Assembly: GCA_041498295.1 (NCBI GenBank)
Contig: JBGQIB010000064.1
Location: 1 to 23,138, forward strand
Reading direction: 5' to 3'
Length of the DNA: 23,138 bases
From: VGRW01 sp041498295
Lineage (GTDB): Bacteria > Myxococcota_A > UBA9160 > SZUA-336
A program made the translations under genes and the position numbers. Below are positions 1-7,562 of the stretch, in pieces; the first letter of the stretch is position 1; the number at the start of each line of letters is the position of its first letter. The notes under the pieces were generated by a model. It was not told where the DNA came from. It saw nothing but the letters and a program-made list of their open reading frames with translations, and did not search any database.

Positions 1-100
1 CGAGCTGCGGCTCCGGCGGCAACGGACGCGGGACGAACGCCGCGACTTTTTCGCCGCCTACGATCGCAGGCTCGTACCGGCCCGTCAGGCCTCGTTTCAT
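1..100 (-). CDS. Fic family protein, N-terminal fragment (cut by window edge)
   Basis: The first 33 codons of a minus-strand gene begin with ATG at position 100 and run off the left edge. The start MKRGLTGRYEP and the following GGEKV...FVPRPLPPEP stretch look like the N-terminus typical of Fic-domain proteins (the Fic_N region, with its LPP motif), which in full-length members precedes the HPFxxGNGR AMPylation/phosphotransfer domain. The catalytic part is outside the window, so activity cannot be judged. A purine-rich GGAAGG lies just upstream of the ATG. The call rests on N-terminal pattern recognition only; it is too short to appear as an ordinary long ORF. Confidence 0.6.
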   Translation of the reverse strand, partial: MKRGLTGRYEPAIVGGEKVAAFVPRPLPPEPQL

Positions 101-171
101 GGCCTTCCGAGCTCCGCCGCCCCGAAGGAACGTTGAATGAGACCATAGGCTATTCAGCGCTCGACCGTGAA

Positions 172-200
172 GTCTTAATAAGGGTCCAGCGGGGTAGAAT
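172..200 (+). promoter_or_regulatory. Possible promoter of the zinc-type dehydrogenase gene
   Basis: A TAGAAT hexamer at 195-200 resembles a sigma70 -10 box. A weak -35 candidate, GTCTTA, sits 17 bases upstream at 172-177. The transcript would begin near 207 and carry a very short leader containing GGGAGG at 213-218 before the ATG at 224. The -10 match is good and the -35 is poor. Confidence 0.35.
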
Positions 201-223
201 CGGCCTCCATCCGGGAGGACCCA

Positions 224-1309
224 ATGCGCGCCGTCGCCATGCTCGACCACAAGCTCCACCTGCGCGAGCTGCCCACGCCGATTCCGGGACCCGGCGAGGT
301 GCTCGTCCGGACACTCGCGTGCGGGATCTGCGGGAGTGACTTGCACGCGCTCCGCCACACCGAGAAGCTGGTCGAGTCGGCGCGCCGCGCGGGCGGCGCG
401 TTCGTCATGGACACGAAGCGCGACGTGGTGATGGGCCACGAGTTCTGCGCCGAGATCGTGGACTACGGACCGGGCACGCCGAAGCGCCTCGCGCCCGGCG
501 CGCGTGTGTGCGCGATGCCGATCCTGGTGAGCGCGAGCGGAGTCGCGACGGTGGGTTACTCGAACGACGCCCCCGGCGGCTACGGCGAGTACATGCGACT
601 CATGGAGCCGCTGCTGCTGCCCGTGCCCGCGGGTCTCTCGACCGATCACGCGGCGCTCACCGAGCCGATGGCCGTCGGCCTGCACGCCGTGAAGAAGGCC
701 CAAATGAAGCCCGACGACGCGCCGCTCCTGATCGGCTGCGGCCCCGTCGGCCTGGCCGTGATCGCGGCGCTGCGTCTCGAAGGCGCGCGCCCGATCGTCG
801 CCGCCGACTTCTCGCCGCGCCGCCGCGCGCTGGCGCTCGCGATGGGCGCCGACGCCGTCGTCGACCCCGCCGTCAACTCGCCCTACGAGACCTGGCGCGG
901 CATGGCCGCCTGGAGTGACCCGTCGAAGGCGCCGCCCATGCCGCCCTGGATGCCGGGCCCCGCGCTCCGCCCCGCCGTCATCTTCGAGTGTGTCGGCGTG
1001 CCCGGCATCATCGACGCGATCCTGACCAACGCGCCGGCCGCGGCCCGCATCGTCGTTGTCGGCGTGTGCATGGAGCGCGACCAGTTCGAGCCGATGATGG
1101 GCATCAACAAAGAGCTGAACGTGCAATTCGTGCTCGCCTACACGCCGGAGGAGTTCGCAGCCACGCTGACTCACATCGCGCGCGGCGAGCTGAAGGTCGA
1201 CCCGCTAGTGACCGGCAAGGTCGGGCTCGAAGGCGTCGCCGGCGCGTTCGAGTCACTCGCCTCGCCGGAGGTGCATGCGAAGATTCTGGTGGAGCCGGGC
1301 AGGCGCTAG
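224..1309 (+). CDS. Zinc-binding medium-chain alcohol dehydrogenase-like protein
   Basis: A 361-residue medium-chain dehydrogenase/reductase, expected to be a cytosolic NAD(P)-dependent oxidoreductase acting on an alcohol or related carbonyl. The N-terminal GroES-like domain has GICGSD (Cys36, catalytic zinc ligand) and MGHE (His72-Glu73), and TEP around residue 147 could supply the third ligand. The nucleotide-binding fold starts at GCGPVG (171-176), and an Asp near 195 ends the second strand, which favours NAD over NADP. The four-cysteine structural zinc lobe of classical alcohol dehydrogenases is absent. The ATG is chosen because GGGAGG lies six bases upstream and homology begins at once. 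Substrate cannot be inferred; no pathway partner is adjacent. Confidence 0.9.
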   Translation: MRAVAMLDHKLHLRELPTPIPGPGEVLVRTLACGICGSDLHALRHTEKLVESARRAGGAFVMDTKRDVVMGHEFCAEIVDYGPGTPKRLAPGARVCAMPILVSASGVATVGYSNDAPGGYGEYMRLMEPLLLPVPAGLSTDHAALTEPMAVGLHAVKKAQMKPDDAPLLIGCGPVGLAVIAALRLEGARPIVAADFSPRRRALALAMGADAVVDPAVNSPYETWRGMAAWSDPSKAPPMPPWMPGPALRPAVIFECVGVPGIIDAILTNAPAAARIVVVGVCMERDQFEPMMGINKELNVQFVLAYTPEEFAATLTHIARGELKVDPLVTGKVGLEGVAGAFESLASPEVHAKILVEPGRR

Positions 1310-1462
1310 CGCGTCGGCGCTCTCCGTCCGCGACCTCTTCGAGGAGGATCTCCGCGGCGCAACCGAACACCGCGCGGCTCTATGCGGAGCCGCCCATCAT
1401 CGAGCGCCGCCATGAGCTCACTGTTCGAGAGGACACTTATTCGGCGGGTCGCCCGCGGGCGC

Positions 1463-1760
1463 TCAGCCCGCCACCAGCCGCTCCGACGGAACGGTCACCC
1501 ACATCCCATGCTCAACGCTCTGAACGGGAGCAACACAATCGTTCCCGCGTGGCTCCGGCGGACCGGCAGCACGCGAAATCGACCTCGGATCGGCGTGTCA
1601 CGGCTCACGCTGCCCTCCTCGCGAACAAGCTCGCAGTCGACGTCGAGGACGATCGGAATGCCGCGTGGATCGCTCGCGACGTTAACGAGACCGAACGTTC
1701 CGTCTCCCAAAGACCCGGCGCTACCTCGCACTCGAGCCAGCTCCAGTTCATCTCGCGCAT
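1463..1760 (-). pseudogene. Decayed small gene of about 100 codons, two frameshifts
   Basis: This fills most of the 600-base gap between the dehydrogenase and the SHOCT-tailed toxin. Read on the minus strand from ATG at 1760, three successive frames join into one protein-like sequence: residues ending CEVAPGLWETERSV, then LVNVASDPRGIPIVLDVDCE through a basic RVLPVRR stretch, then WVTVPSERLVAG before TGA at 1463. The first switch lies near 1685-1695 and the second near 1500-1515. No single frame spans it. The shape (short beta-rich protein ending in a WVxVP-type motif) resembles small conserved proteins, but I do not recognise the family. This is a reading of patterns and could be wrong. Confidence 0.45.
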
Positions 1761-1867
1761 CTTCAATCTCCCCACCCTTCGCCTTATCATTGCCTGAGCG
1801 CCCCCGCGAATCAATGAGAGAAACCGCCCCGAGAACGGACGTTCACCGTCGGAGCGAGGGAGGGAAA

Positions 1868-1901
1868 CCTCGAGGGCGGCTCGCTCGCGCCGCCCTCGAG
1901 G
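1868..1901 (-). terminator. Perfect 13-bp stem-loop after the toxin-SHOCT gene
   Basis: A perfect 13-bp inverted repeat (arms 1868-1880 and 1889-1901) encloses an 8-base loop. It starts 7 bases beyond the stop codon of the minus-strand gene ending at 1908. On the minus strand it is followed by TTTCCCTCCC, a weak U-tract, so it is probably an intrinsic terminator for that operon. Confidence 0.7.
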
Positions 1902-1907
1902 AGCCGA

Positions 1908-2243
1908 CTACAGGCCGGCGATCAGCCTTGCCTTCAAGCGCTCGAACTCGTCCGGAGTGAGTGACCCCGCTCCACGGAGCCGAGTGAGTCGGTCCAACTC
2001 GTCCGTCACGCGCGCGACGCTCGGTTGCGCTCGCGTCGAGAGACCGGATCGCATCGACTCGACGATCTCCTCACCGCGGGAAACGCGCTCGCGAAACAAT
2101 TTCTCTGCATGAGCTGTGAACTGCAGGCACGAATGCTGCGGGTCGGCGGCGAACAGGCGATACGCTTGGCGTGCCCGCGCTTGGACAGCCTCGGGAAGAT
2201 CCAGGAACGCGCGCCGGAAGCGCGGAGTCGTCTTCGAGATCAA
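1908..2243 (-). CDS. RelE-like toxin N-terminus fused to SHOCT-like C-terminus (chimera)
   Basis: Residues 1-47 match the start of small RelE/HigB-type toxins of the pattern TPRFRRAFLDLPEAVQ, QAYRLFAADPQHSCLQF. At the place where such toxins continue with the VYSVRIGLHYRALG-type catalytic strand, the sequence changes. It ends instead with an ELDRLTRLRGAGSLTPDEF segment (about residues 80-111) typical of the SHOCT short C-terminal domain. The toxin core is therefore missing, and the product is probably inactive as an RNase. It starts at TTG, overlapping the TGA of the upstream antitoxin as TTGA, which indicates translational coupling. The simplest reading is a deletion that joined a toxin 5' end to the 3' end of an SHOCT-protein gene. 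A hairpin follows the stop. Confidence 0.6.
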   Translation of the reverse strand: MISKTTPRFRRAFLDLPEAVQARARQAYRLFAADPQHSCLQFTAHAEKLFRERVSRGEEIVESMRSGLSTRAQPSVARVTDELDRLTRLRGAGSLTPDEFERLKARLIAGL

Positions 2244-2416
2244 ATTTCGTCGGGATCCAGCGGGACCGTCTTTCTAGATGAGTCATCGGCGATCGCTCCG
2301 TCTACCAGACGCTCGAGCGCCCCGGAATTCTCCGCGAAGGCACGACTCCAGCGCTTCTCTGCCGCGACTTCCTCGAGAATCGCAGCGGCGAATGCGCGTT
2401 CCGGTGCTTTGGTCAT
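2240..2416 (-). CDS. Antitoxin-like small protein upstream of the RelE-like gene
   Basis: A 58-residue acidic helical protein starts MTKAPERAFAAAILEEVA and contains RWSRAFAENSGALERLVDGA, ending VPLDPDEI. This layout (paired helices, a W...F...S...LxRLxDEA segment, and a P(M/L)DxD-type C-terminus) is the one seen in small antitoxins encoded immediately before RelE-like toxins. The ATG at 2416 is the first methionine of this segment; the same frame stays open upstream only as antisense of the hydrolase gene. Its stop overlaps the toxin start, as expected for a two-gene toxin-antitoxin operon. Because the partner toxin appears truncated, the antitoxin may be a relic. Confidence 0.6.
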   Translation of the reverse strand: MTKAPERAFAAAILEEVAAEKRWSRAFAENSGALERLVDGAIADDSSRKTVPLDPDEI

Positions 2417-2501
2417 GACTTGTACGAAGTTATCTCGACTCCCGTTGACCTGCACGGCGAGTGCCGGGCACGAGAATTTGCGTTCGCGCTGCCGGTGCGC
2501 T

Positions 2502-3320
2502 TTACGCCGTCGCCGCGTGAAACTCCCTGACCCGCCGCACGAACCTCTCCGGCTCCACGCGATGCAGCCAATGCCCGAGCCCGTCCCACGTCTCGACGCG
2601 CGCGCTCTGCACGAGCCCGCGGAGCCAGGCCTCGTAGCCGGGGCCGGGGTCGGAGCCGTGCAGCGACAGATAGGGCGCGCGGACTTGCTGGAGCAGCGGA
2701 GTGAGTGTCGCGACGACGGCCTCCTCGGTCTGATCCACGAGCGGCAGCCAGAGTCCGAGCACGACGGGCCGCCGCGCCTCGACCCGATACGCGCGCAGCT
2801 CGCGCCGCACGCGCTCGGGCAGCCGCGGCCCGCCGAGGAGCTCCATCTCTTCGTGGAGCGCATCCACGAACCCCGGCCCCGAGAGCCGCGGCGCAATCCC
2901 GTGCACGAGCTCGATGAACGACGCGAGCCGGAGTGACTGGTCGACGTTGATGATCGACCGCACCGGCACGACCGCCCCGAGCAAGGTCGCCATGAGCCCA
3001 CCGAGTGAGTGCCCGATCACGTGCGGCCGGTCGAGCTTCAGTGTCTGCACGAGTTCGGCGAGGGGAGTCACCAGGCCGGGGGCGGAGTATTCGACCAGGG
3101 GCGAAGACTCGCCGTGGCCGGGGAGGTCGATCCGGATGACTCGCGAATCGCGGGAGAGCTCGGGGATGAGCTCGTCCCAGGCGTGGTGGTCTTCAGTGAT
3201 GCCGTGGATGAGGAGGAGGGGAGGGCCGGAGCCGGAGTCGCGGTAAGCGAGGGAGAGGCCGCCTTCGACCTTGAGGTGCTGGAGCTTCGTCGTCACCGGC
3301 GAAGCTTGCGCGTGGTTCAT
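2502..3320 (-). CDS. Alpha/beta hydrolase fold protein
   Basis: A 272-residue cytosolic hydrolase. It has the oxyanion HGITED segment after strand 3, the PGHGES turn, the nucleophile elbow GHSLGG (Ser105), an acidic residue in HGSD (Asp224) and the catalytic His in GLGHWLH (His250), so the triad is complete. A helical cap lies between about residues 130 and 200. Substrate could be an ester, lactone or similar; nothing nearby fixes it. I chose ATG at 3320. An in-frame ATG at 3371 would add 17 residues but would leave only 20 bases to the divergent alarmone hydrolase start. Confidence 0.9.
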   Translation of the reverse strand: MNHAQASPVTTKLQHLKVEGGLSLAYRDSGSGPPLLLIHGITEDHHAWDELIPELSRDSRVIRIDLPGHGESSPLVEYSAPGLVTPLAELVQTLKLDRPHVIGHSLGGLMATLLGAVVPVRSIINVDQSLRLASFIELVHGIAPRLSGPGFVDALHEEMELLGGPRLPERVRRELRAYRVEARRPVVLGLWLPLVDQTEEAVVATLTPLLQQVRAPYLSLHGSDPGPGYEAWLRGLVQSARVETWDGLGHWLHRVEPERFVRRVREFHAATA

Positions 3321-3391
3321 TCCGAGTTCAAGTTGCCGGGTCGGAGCCTGCGCGATTGTATTCGGCCCCATTCACCGGGTACCCTCGACGA

Positions 3392-3949
3392 ATGGCTGAC
3401 AATCGCTCTGAGTCAGCAGCGCTCCTCGCTGCGGTCCGCTTCGCTGCCGACAAGCATCGCACCCAAAAGCGGAAGGACGTCGAGGCGTCTCCTTACATCA
3501 ATCACCCGATCGCGGTTGCAGAAATTCTCGCAACGGTTGGAGGTGTCACAGACTGCAATGTTCTTCGCGCTGCCGTTCTCCACGACACGCTCGAGGACAC
3601 GGCGACTACGAAGGAAGAGCTCGTCGCACTGTTCGGCCGGGCGGTCGCCAATCTCGTCGCCGAGGTCACGGACGACAAGTCGTTGCCTAAAAAGAAGCGC
3701 AAGAAGTTGCAAATCGCGCACGCGCGAACGCTGTCACGCAAAGCAAAGCTCATCAAGCTCGGCGACAAGATCTGCAACATCAGCGACGTGACGAGTTCTC
3801 CGCCCAAGAACTGGAGCCGAAAGCGACGTCTCGAGTATTTCGATTGGAGCCGCAAAGTTGTGGCTGGGTGTCGGGGAGTGAATGCAAAGCTCGAGAAAAG
3901 GTTCGACGAATCTGTGGCGAGTGGCGAGCGGCAGCTGATGGCCAAGTAG
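3392..3949 (+). CDS. Small alarmone hydrolase, HD-type (Mesh1-like ppGpp 3'-pyrophosphohydrolase)
   Basis: A 185-residue stand-alone HD-domain protein, the size of metazoan MESH1 and bacterial small alarmone hydrolases. Visible motifs are KHR (His22), the YINHP motif (His38), the HD pair in VLHDTLEDT (His64-Asp65, with Glu68-Asp69 for hydrolysis) and KLGDK (Asp125). These form the Mn-dependent site that removes the 3' pyrophosphate of (p)ppGpp or hydrolyses NADPH 2'-phosphate in related enzymes. There is no synthetase, TGS or ACT domain. It is divergent from the hydrolase gene and stands alone. Bacterial stand-alone hydrolases sometimes neutralise toxic small alarmone synthetases, but none is visible here. 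Confidence 0.85.
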   Translation: MADNRSESAALLAAVRFAADKHRTQKRKDVEASPYINHPIAVAEILATVGGVTDCNVLRAAVLHDTLEDTATTKEELVALFGRAVANLVAEVTDDKSLPKKKRKKLQIAHARTLSRKAKLIKLGDKICNISDVTSSPPKNWSRKRRLEYFDWSRKVVAGCRGVNAKLEKRFDESVASGERQLMAK

Positions 3950-3963
3950 TCGGCGCTTCTTCG

Positions 3964-4254
3964 TGCGCAACGTATTCGACCAGTACCGTCATCCCGAGAA
4001 CCGGCTCACGCACGCGATCTCCGCGTCATCGCAAACATACCGCGAGAGATCGCCATACACCAAAGGCGCAGCCATCGTTCGTCGATGCAGCGCACAGGGC
4101 ACTGCGGAATCGGGCTCCGAACTTCGAGACCGACGTGGGTACTGCCCTTCCCTATGTGCTCTGCAAGCGCGTTGGACGTGCCAACGCACTCGATCTGATT
4201 GAAGATGCTTGGGTCTCCTGCAAGCCTCTACTCGATGCAGTGATGTGGAGCTAG
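3964..4254 (+). pseudogene. Remnant of an accessory gene, N- and C-terminal pieces in different frames
   Basis: At 3964 a GTG-started frame reads VRNVFDQYRHPENRLTHAIS. This strongly resembles the FDQYxxPENRxTHAL start of a family of large uncharacterised proteins common in defence-type islands. The similarity ends after about 20 codons. Another frame near the end reads PNFETDVGTALPYVLCKRVG and ends LDAVMWS at a TAG at 4252-4254, which shares CTAG with the stop of the convergent helicase gene. The most economical reading is that the middle of a once larger gene has been deleted. No complete gene is present between 3950 and 4250. Confidence 0.45.
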
Positions 4255-6389
4255 GCAGCTAGCCCCCGCAGAAGTGACTCGATGTGCGACCGAGTCTCCG
4301 CGTCCTCGAACCACACGTAGCATCCGCGAATCGCACGGCTGAGCAGAATTCGATACCCACGCTGCAAGCGGCGCAGGAGTTCATCGGCCTTCGGGCCGCG
4401 CCCACCCGCGTCGCGCGAGCTCTTGAGTGTCTTCTTCCACGCAGACTCGTGGATATGCGCTGGATCCGCTTCCCAGTGACCGCTCCGCCAGACGAGATCA
4501 CTCAGCCAAAGGACACCGACGTAGTCGAAGTCGAAGCCGCGCACGACGTAAGGGCAGCCAACTTCGCACAATGAGTCCTGCGCCATTGCGCTCCCCTCGG
4601 GCGCCTGAACGAACAGCGTGTAGTCCTGCTCAGGGGCGAAGTTCCAGATTCGCGACCAGCTATACGGCTCTCCCTCGCGGGTGAATTCGAGCTGGAAGTC
4701 CTTCGCAGTCGATTGAAGCCCGTGCGGATTGGCTTCGCCCTTCGTCACCCACTTTCGCGCGTACGACGCAAGCAGTCGCGCCGTGTGACCTTCGGCGATT
4801 CTCGGGCGGAGAACTTCCTCGAGCGCCTCTGGGTCGCTCGCGATCTCGAAGCCGAACGGCCCACCGAAGCCACGGCGCCAAACACTCGGTGACTCATACT
4901 GATCACTGAGTCCCAGCGCCGCCCCCAGCCAGGTCATGTACTCCGCGGATCCGCCGCAGCGGAATTGAGCGCCTGCCAGATTCACGACTTCGACCTGGTC
5001 GACGCCGAACTCCGCCGCAAACGCCTCGATGCTCGCGCGCGAGGTCGTCTCGTTGTCTCGGTAGCTCTGCTCGCTGTCCATCAAAAATACACTCAGACGC
5101 GAGCTGCGGATGACGTGCCACGCCTGCGGCCCCGCGTGCATCGACCAGCCGGACGGGGGGATTCCCTCCTTGCCCGGCACCGTCGGGTCGATCAGAGCGT
5201 GCGCCTCGTCGACGATCGAGACCGCGAATGAATTGTCGGGGCAGCGGCTGCGGCCGGTGTCACGCGCGAAGCGCTCGAGGTTGTCGCGCCACCCTGCGAC
5301 CGTCGTCTGCCGACCCTTGCCGCGCTCCTTCATGACCCACTGTGGCGACAGTCCCGGGTTGTAGCGATTCGCTGGAACGATGAGTCCGCCTGCGACGCGC
5401 TGGCCGGAAGTCCGCTCGAAGAGCTCCTCCCAGTTCGACCTCTGCGAACCCGAGGTCGTCGTCAGCACGACGTTCCCGTCAATCCGCTCGTCCGCGCCGA
5501 TCGTCGCCCAGAGGTGCGCGGCAACCACAGACTTTCCCGAGCCCGGCGGACCTTCGACGATGACGACGCTCTTCTTGTCGCGCTTCGTTTTCGCACTCGT
5601 CTTCGCCGGCGCCAGCACTCGCTCGACCTGCTTCATGCACTTCTCGAACCCCGTGCGCTGCTCATCGAGCAGGACGAATGGACTCACTCGCGGATTCGAG
5701 ATGGCCTCTGCAACCTGGCGGACGAAGCCGCGGTCCTGGCGATATGAGCCGATCTCGAAGCGATGCGCGAACTCGGGGTCCGGCTCGACGAGCTTGGTCG
5801 CGAGATGCGCTGGGAAGCGATCCGCCATGTCAGTGCGGCTGCGCGTGAAGACCGGATACTCGTCGACGAGCGAGCGGTACGGATCACCGACGTAGGGCGC
5901 AGCGGTCGACGCATAGGTGAAGAACACGCACCCAGAGACGCTGGCACCATCCTCCTGAACGGCGCTGTGAAAGCGCTGGCAGTACTCGGCATAGCCCTTC
6001 ACTTGATCCGAAGGGTGCGAACCCTCGCGATTCGCGTGCCGCACGAGCCCCGCTCGCGCACTCGCCTCGTCGCCTGAAGTGTCCCAGTCCTTCAGCTCGA
6101 CGATCACAACGGACGGCCCCGCCTGGTTGCGACCGAGCAGCACGACATCTGCCCAGCAAGCGGACGCCGGAAGGCGATACTCGACCACGGCGTCTCCGTG
6201 GTGACCTAGATGCAGGTGAAACCGCTTCAGCGCCTCGTGACTCAGCACGCGCGCGAAGGTCGGAAGCGAGTTCCGCCACGCCGCCGCCTCATTGCCGCCG
6301 CGGCGGTGCGTCTCGTCCTGAAGGTCAGTGACCAGCCCATCCAAGTCGTAGTCGACCCGGTGACAGAAGGACTCGACGTCGAGAAGCAC
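4251..6389 (-). CDS. PD-(D/E)XK nuclease-like / DUF2075-type (Schlafen-like) helicase
   Basis: A 712-residue protein with two parts. Residues 60-190 resemble a PD-(D/E)XK nuclease: an Asp in WADVVLLG (Asp81) followed by VVIVELKDW (Glu98-x-Lys100). Residues 270-712 form a superfamily 1-type NTPase of the DUF2075/Schlafen group-3 kind, with Walker A GPPGSGKS (280-287), Walker B SIVDEAH (391-397), a DSEQ segment near 438 and a motif VI-like YRILLSRAIRG (679-689). Such fusions act on nucleic acid and are common in defence islands; the biological target is not established here. Translation starts at GTG with no clear Shine-Dalgarno, just after a direct repeat GAACGT-N4-GAACGT. The gene diverges from the DUF488 pair. 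Confidence 0.85.
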   Translation of the reverse strand: MLLDVESFCHRVDYDLDGLVTDLQDETHRRGGNEAAAWRNSLPTFARVLSHEALKRFHLHLGHHGDAVVEYRLPASACWADVVLLGRNQAGPSVVIVELKDWDTSGDEASARAGLVRHANREGSHPSDQVKGYAEYCQRFHSAVQEDGASVSGCVFFTYASTAAPYVGDPYRSLVDEYPVFTRSRTDMADRFPAHLATKLVEPDPEFAHRFEIGSYRQDRGFVRQVAEAISNPRVSPFVLLDEQRTGFEKCMKQVERVLAPAKTSAKTKRDKKSVVIVEGPPGSGKSVVAAHLWATIGADERIDGNVVLTTTSGSQRSNWEELFERTSGQRVAGGLIVPANRYNPGLSPQWVMKERGKGRQTTVAGWRDNLERFARDTGRSRCPDNSFAVSIVDEAHALIDPTVPGKEGIPPSGWSMHAGPQAWHVIRSSRLSVFLMDSEQSYRDNETTSRASIEAFAAEFGVDQVEVVNLAGAQFRCGGSAEYMTWLGAALGLSDQYESPSVWRRGFGGPFGFEIASDPEALEEVLRPRIAEGHTARLLASYARKWVTKGEANPHGLQSTAKDFQLEFTREGEPYSWSRIWNFAPEQDYTLFVQAPEGSAMAQDSLCEVGCPYVVRGFDFDYVGVLWLSDLVWRSGHWEADPAHIHESAWKKTLKSSRDAGGRGPKADELLRRLQRGYRILLSRAIRGCYVWFEDAETRSHIESLLRGLAA

Positions 6390-6413
6390 ACGAACGTTCT
6401 ACCACGTTCCGCG

Positions 6414-6435
6414 TGCCAGGCGACCGAGTCTGGCA
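6414..6435. repeat. Short inverted repeat upstream of the helicase gene
   Basis: TGCCAG and CTGGCA arms are separated by 10 bases. It lies in the 286-base divergent region between the helicase and DUF488 genes, and could be an operator or a weak hairpin. The rest of this region holds no convincing gene. Confidence 0.3.
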
Positions 6436-6675
6436 GCTACTTCTTGCGCGGCCGCGAGCTCGTCGACTTTGACTCCGCGGTGGTCGAGGGGGTCTTCGGC
6501 CTTGGCGCGAGCTTGTCGGTCGGCGCTCGTTCGTTGCCCGCTGGTCCGTCGACCCAGATGCCCGCCGCCGCCGGTTGATCGCCGCTAGATCTCGGGCACC
6601 ATTCATGCTGGGGCATCACCCGCGGCTCCTGCTTCCCACCCGGCCGGTCCGCTGCCAACTCGTGCGAGGGCTTGC

Positions 6676-7545
6676 GTGCTCAACCGGCAAAGACTTCTGC
6701 TCGCGCTGATCGATGAAGCGGCAGGGACGGTTGGGTCGCTGACGCTCGTCAAGCTCGCGTTCCTGGTGCGCGAACACGGGATCGTCGGGCGTGACTCGAC
6801 GTTCTACCGCTTTGTGCCCTATCGGTATGGTCCATTTTCGTTCGCGCTGTACCGCGAGCTCGCAGCTTTGGAGCGCGACGGCTACGTGAAACGCGCCGGT
6901 GATACGCTGGCGACGTCGCCACTCGCACGTCCAGAGATCGCGCGGCTTTCGAGCGCCATGCGAGCCGCCGCCCGAGATACGGCCGAAGAGTACGGGTCGC
7001 TCACAGTGAACGCCCTGCTGCGCTCGGTCTATCGGCGATACCCCTGGTACGCGACGCGGAGTGAGCGCCGCGACCTCGCGCCGGCTGATCTACCGGCGCC
7101 GCCTCGTCCAAAGCCTGCAATCTTCACAGTTGGCTATGAAGGCAAGTCAGTCGATGAGCTCTTCGATGGCCTGCTTGCCTCGGGCATGGCGGGAATCGTC
7201 GACGTACGAGCGAATCCCGTCTCCAGGAAGTATGGCCTTGCCAAGCGCTCGATGAGCCAGATCGCAGAGAATCTCGGCCTTGTGTACTACCACATGCCGG
7301 AGCTTGGAATCGCCGGTGAGTATCGCCGATCACTCAGTGACTTCGCCTCGTATCAGCGCTTGCTCGATCGCTACGAGCGCGCCATGCTACCGCTGCGAGT
7401 GCGAGAGGTTCAGGCCCTTGGAGAACAGCTTGCGTCCCGCCCTCTCGTGCTCCTCTGCGTCGAGCGAGACGTAAACTGTTGTCATCGCGGACGACTCGCG
7501 AAGCGGCTCTCGGAAGAAGTGGAGCTCCCGATCGTTCATCTCTAA
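6676..7545 (+). CDS. Winged-helix/Panacea-like domain fused to DUF488
   Basis: A 289-residue fusion. Residues 1-130 are a helical/winged-helix region with LVKLAFLVREHG, FYRFVPYRYGPFS and ELAALERDGYV. The K(L)xFL...YGPxS arrangement resembles Panacea/SocA-type (DUF4065) domains. Residues 148-289 are DUF488: FTVGYEGKS at the start, a DVRANPVSR motif (175-183) and the LCVERDVNCCHR cluster (Cys261, Cys268, Cys269, His270). DUF488 function is unproven. GTG at 6676 is preceded by GCGAGGG with a spacing of about five bases. The next gene starts 17 bases after its stop, so the two form an operon, divergent from the helicase. Confidence 0.8.
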   Translation: MLNRQRLLLALIDEAAGTVGSLTLVKLAFLVREHGIVGRDSTFYRFVPYRYGPFSFALYRELAALERDGYVKRAGDTLATSPLARPEIARLSSAMRAAARDTAEEYGSLTVNALLRSVYRRYPWYATRSERRDLAPADLPAPPRPKPAIFTVGYEGKSVDELFDGLLASGMAGIVDVRANPVSRKYGLAKRSMSQIAENLGLVYYHMPELGIAGEYRRSLSDFASYQRLLDRYERAMLPLRVREVQALGEQLASRPLVLLCVERDVNCCHRGRLAKRLSEEVELPIVHL

Positions 7546-7562
7546 GTGCTTGAGGAAGTGGC

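Noticed and set aside
6437..6658. A minus-strand open frame of 73 codons upstream of the helicase, Pro/Lys/Ser-rich
   Set aside because: Low-complexity composition, no clear ribosome binding site and no recognised family. A short inverted repeat after its stop is suggestive but not enough.
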